From Victivallales bacterium (lineage in GTDB: Bacteria > Verrucomicrobiota > Lentisphaeria > Oligosphaerales > Oligosphaeraceae), in NCBI GenBank assembly GCA_017431185.1, contig JAFRLP010000001.1:1-6978 (forward strand): a stretch of DNA of 6,978 bases. The letters run 5' to 3'. Shown here in pieces: positions 5,920 through 6,978 of this stretch (positions within the stretch are counted from its first letter, which is position 1; the number at the start of each line of letters is the position of its first letter). The notes beneath the pieces are model-generated. The model made no database searches. It was not told the origin of the DNA and saw only the letters and a program-made list of their open reading frames with translations. The position numbers and the translations under genes were made by a program.

Positions 5920-6585
5920 TTGGAATCCTTCTTGAAAATGCACCTCTCTGATGTGCATGAAATCCCCGTCATAAACCCATTGAAAGTGGAATTGCCTTGC
6001 CGCATGGTCCCCTTTTCAGTGTCGATGTCCCGGAAATGGAAGGATTTCAACTGCTGGGTCTGTTTCTATGAGAAGGACAGCGCGTTTGAGTGCCTGTGGC
6101 GCAATCCACAAAGATACTTGTCCAGTCTTCGGAAATTCAAGGGTGTGATATCCCCTGATTTCAGCATTTCCCTGACCTCCCCCTGGTCGGAGCAATTTCT
6201 CCAGTTTGCCCGCGGACGGATGGTGGCTGGATGGTTGCAGAGCAACGGGATTCCAGTCATTGGAAACGTCCGAACAGTCCGTGGTTTCACGACCAAAATC
6301 AATGCGGAAAAGCAGATGAAGCATATTCCTGGAAGTCCATATTTCATGCCGGGAAGAAGCATCTTTCTTGGAACTATGGAGGATGCACAGAAATTAATCA
6401 ATGAATTTGCAGGAACGGGAGAATGGATAGAACCAAATCGTGAACGAATCCATTTTTCAAGAGTGATAGGAAAATATGTTAATTACCTTAATGAAAAGCA
6501 AACTGAAACAACCATAGGCATCCTCCATTACTCACAATCTGGCACACATATTGTACCCGCAAATCCACAAGGAGAAGAAAAATGA
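5920..6585 (+). CDS. Chimeric protein: DUF4417-like N-terminal half fused to an Ntox50-type toxin domain
   Basis: 221 residues from TTG 5920. Residues about 10-120 resemble the N-terminal half of DUF4417, a family of unknown function common on phages and mobile elements: WVCFYEKDSAFE at 46-57, FKGVISPDFS at 73-82, and WLQSNGIPVIGNVR at 105-118. The rest of DUF4417 is missing. Instead residues about 127-216 resemble the polymorphic toxin type 50 (Ntox50) domain, a predicted nuclease of the barnase/EndoU/RelE-like group: KQMKH at 131-135, MPGRSIFL at 143-150, AQKLINEFAGTGEW at 156-169, RVIGKYV at 181-187, and LHYSQSGTHIVPANP at 202-216, with H135, R147, H203 and H210 as candidate active-site residues. 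No signal peptide or membrane segment, so it should act in the cytoplasm. GC falls from about 52% in the first half to about 36% in the second. It overlaps the next gene by ATGA. Domain calls are from memory of the families. Confidence 0.75.
   Translation: MESFLKMHLSDVHEIPVINPLKVELPCRMVPFSVSMSRKWKDFNCWVCFYEKDSAFECLWRNPQRYLSSLRKFKGVISPDFSISLTSPWSEQFLQFARGRMVAGWLQSNGIPVIGNVRTVRGFTTKINAEKQMKHIPGSPYFMPGRSIFLGTMEDAQKLINEFAGTGEWIEPNRERIHFSRVIGKYVNYLNEKQTETTIGILHYSQSGTHIVPANPQGEEK
6569..6574 (+). promoter_or_regulatory. Ribosome binding site for the downstream acidic protein
   Basis: AAGGAG lies 7 bases before ATG 6582, inside the last codons of the toxin-like gene. This is strong, well-spaced initiation for the partner gene, as expected if the partner must be made in good supply. 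Confidence 0.7.
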
Positions 6586-6878
6586 TTTTCATTGCAGAAA
6601 AAGAAACCTTTGGAAAACTCTATGCCTTCACTTCAACCAATCCAGATGCGATTCTCACAATCACCATGAACAATGGTGTTGTTTTCAACGCCGTTGCCGA
6701 TACGGATTATGAAACCGACAACGGATTGGAAATGTCTGATCCTGGATACGAGGAATTCCATGCCATGCTCCTCCGTCGGATTGACACGGGAGAACTCTTA
6801 GAAATCACCTATCACAATTTTCCTCGTAGAATCACCTGCGATGGCGTGTTTGTGGCAGGTTCAGAAGAAATGGAGTGA
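6582..6878 (+). CDS. Small acidic protein, candidate immunity protein for the Ntox50 domain
   Basis: 98 residues. Its ATG overlaps the upstream TGA (ATGA), so the two genes are almost certainly co-translated. I do not recognise a named family. The protein is strongly acidic: 18 Asp/Glu against 6 Lys/Arg, with the acidic run ADTDYETDNGLEMSDPGYEE at about 39-58. Alternating hydrophobic stretches (AILTITMNNGVVFNAV, LLEITYHNFPRRITCDGVFV) suggest a beta-rich fold. There is no signal peptide, membrane segment or DNA-binding helix-turn-helix. Small, acidic, cytoplasmic and directly downstream of a toxin-type nuclease domain is the usual picture of an immunity protein that blocks the enzyme. This role is inferred from position and charge, not from a family match. 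It shares the lower GC of the toxin domain, suggesting both arrived together. Confidence 0.7.
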   Translation: MIFIAEKETFGKLYAFTSTNPDAILTITMNNGVVFNAVADTDYETDNGLEMSDPGYEEFHAMLLRRIDTGELLEITYHNFPRRITCDGVFVAGSEEME

Positions 6879-6943
6879 TTGCGTCTGTTCAATTGGTGGA
6901 ATGGTCTCCTGTGGTCAATTCCCTGTCGGGGAGTGAGCATGGC

Positions 6944-6978
6944 GGAGCATTGGAGTCCAAGACGGCAGATGCCAGAAC
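6944..6978 (+). repeat. Right border of the hairpin repeat family (solo or truncated copy, runs to window edge)
   Basis: These 35 bases align without gaps to 2124-2158 of copy 1 with four differences. They share GGAGCATTGGAGT-CAAG-C-GCAGA-GCCAGAAC. The inner stem (GCGAAAGCAA-type) is absent just upstream, so only the right end is present. Same orientation as all other copies. Confidence 0.8.

Overview
This window looks like bacterial chromosome with a conserved gene cluster on the left and an accessory, repeat-rich block on the right. GmhB-type heptose phosphatase points to an LPS-making Gram-negative lineage. Several starts lack a Shine-Dalgarno sequence, and the intergenic DNA is full of hairpin repeats. 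That combination would fit the PVC superphylum (for example Lentisphaerota), but this is a weak inference and no marker gene is present to settle it.

Left part (1-1713, all minus strand): a compact three-gene operon read right to left. It runs from a PHP-family phosphoesterase, through a HAD-family D-glycero-D-manno-heptose-1,7-bisphosphate 7-phosphatase (gmhB), to a cysteine-rich C_GCAxxG_C_C redox-type protein cut by the window edge. The first two overlap by 8 bases and the last two are 3 bases apart. A good sigma70-type promoter sits just upstream of the first gene.

Middle (1714-4981): a repeat-filled intergenic region holds a 9-bp triplet repeat, a 20-bp perfect palindrome and the first copy of a long hairpin repeat family. 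A promoter then leads into one large plus-strand gene, a single-chain MmeI-like Type IIL restriction-modification enzyme with nuclease, methyltransferase and target-recognition domains all recognisable.

Right part (4982-6978): three more hairpin units in an exact 95-bp tandem array are followed by a gene-poor stretch of about 640 bases. That stretch has a near-consensus plus-strand promoter, two strong hairpins (one a textbook minus-strand terminator) and A-rich DNA. Next comes a two-gene unit with an ATGA overlap. The first protein joins the N-terminal half of a DUF4417-like protein to a polymorphic-toxin type 50 (Ntox50) domain. The second is a very acidic 98-residue protein that is a good candidate for its immunity partner. 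The window ends in a truncated copy of the same hairpin repeat.

Taken together, the right two thirds read as two defence- or conflict-type modules (a restriction-modification enzyme and a toxin/immunity-like pair), each followed on its right by the same repeat in the same orientation. The most unusual items are the DUF4417-Ntox50 chimera with its acidic partner, and the cassette-like placement of the hairpin repeats.
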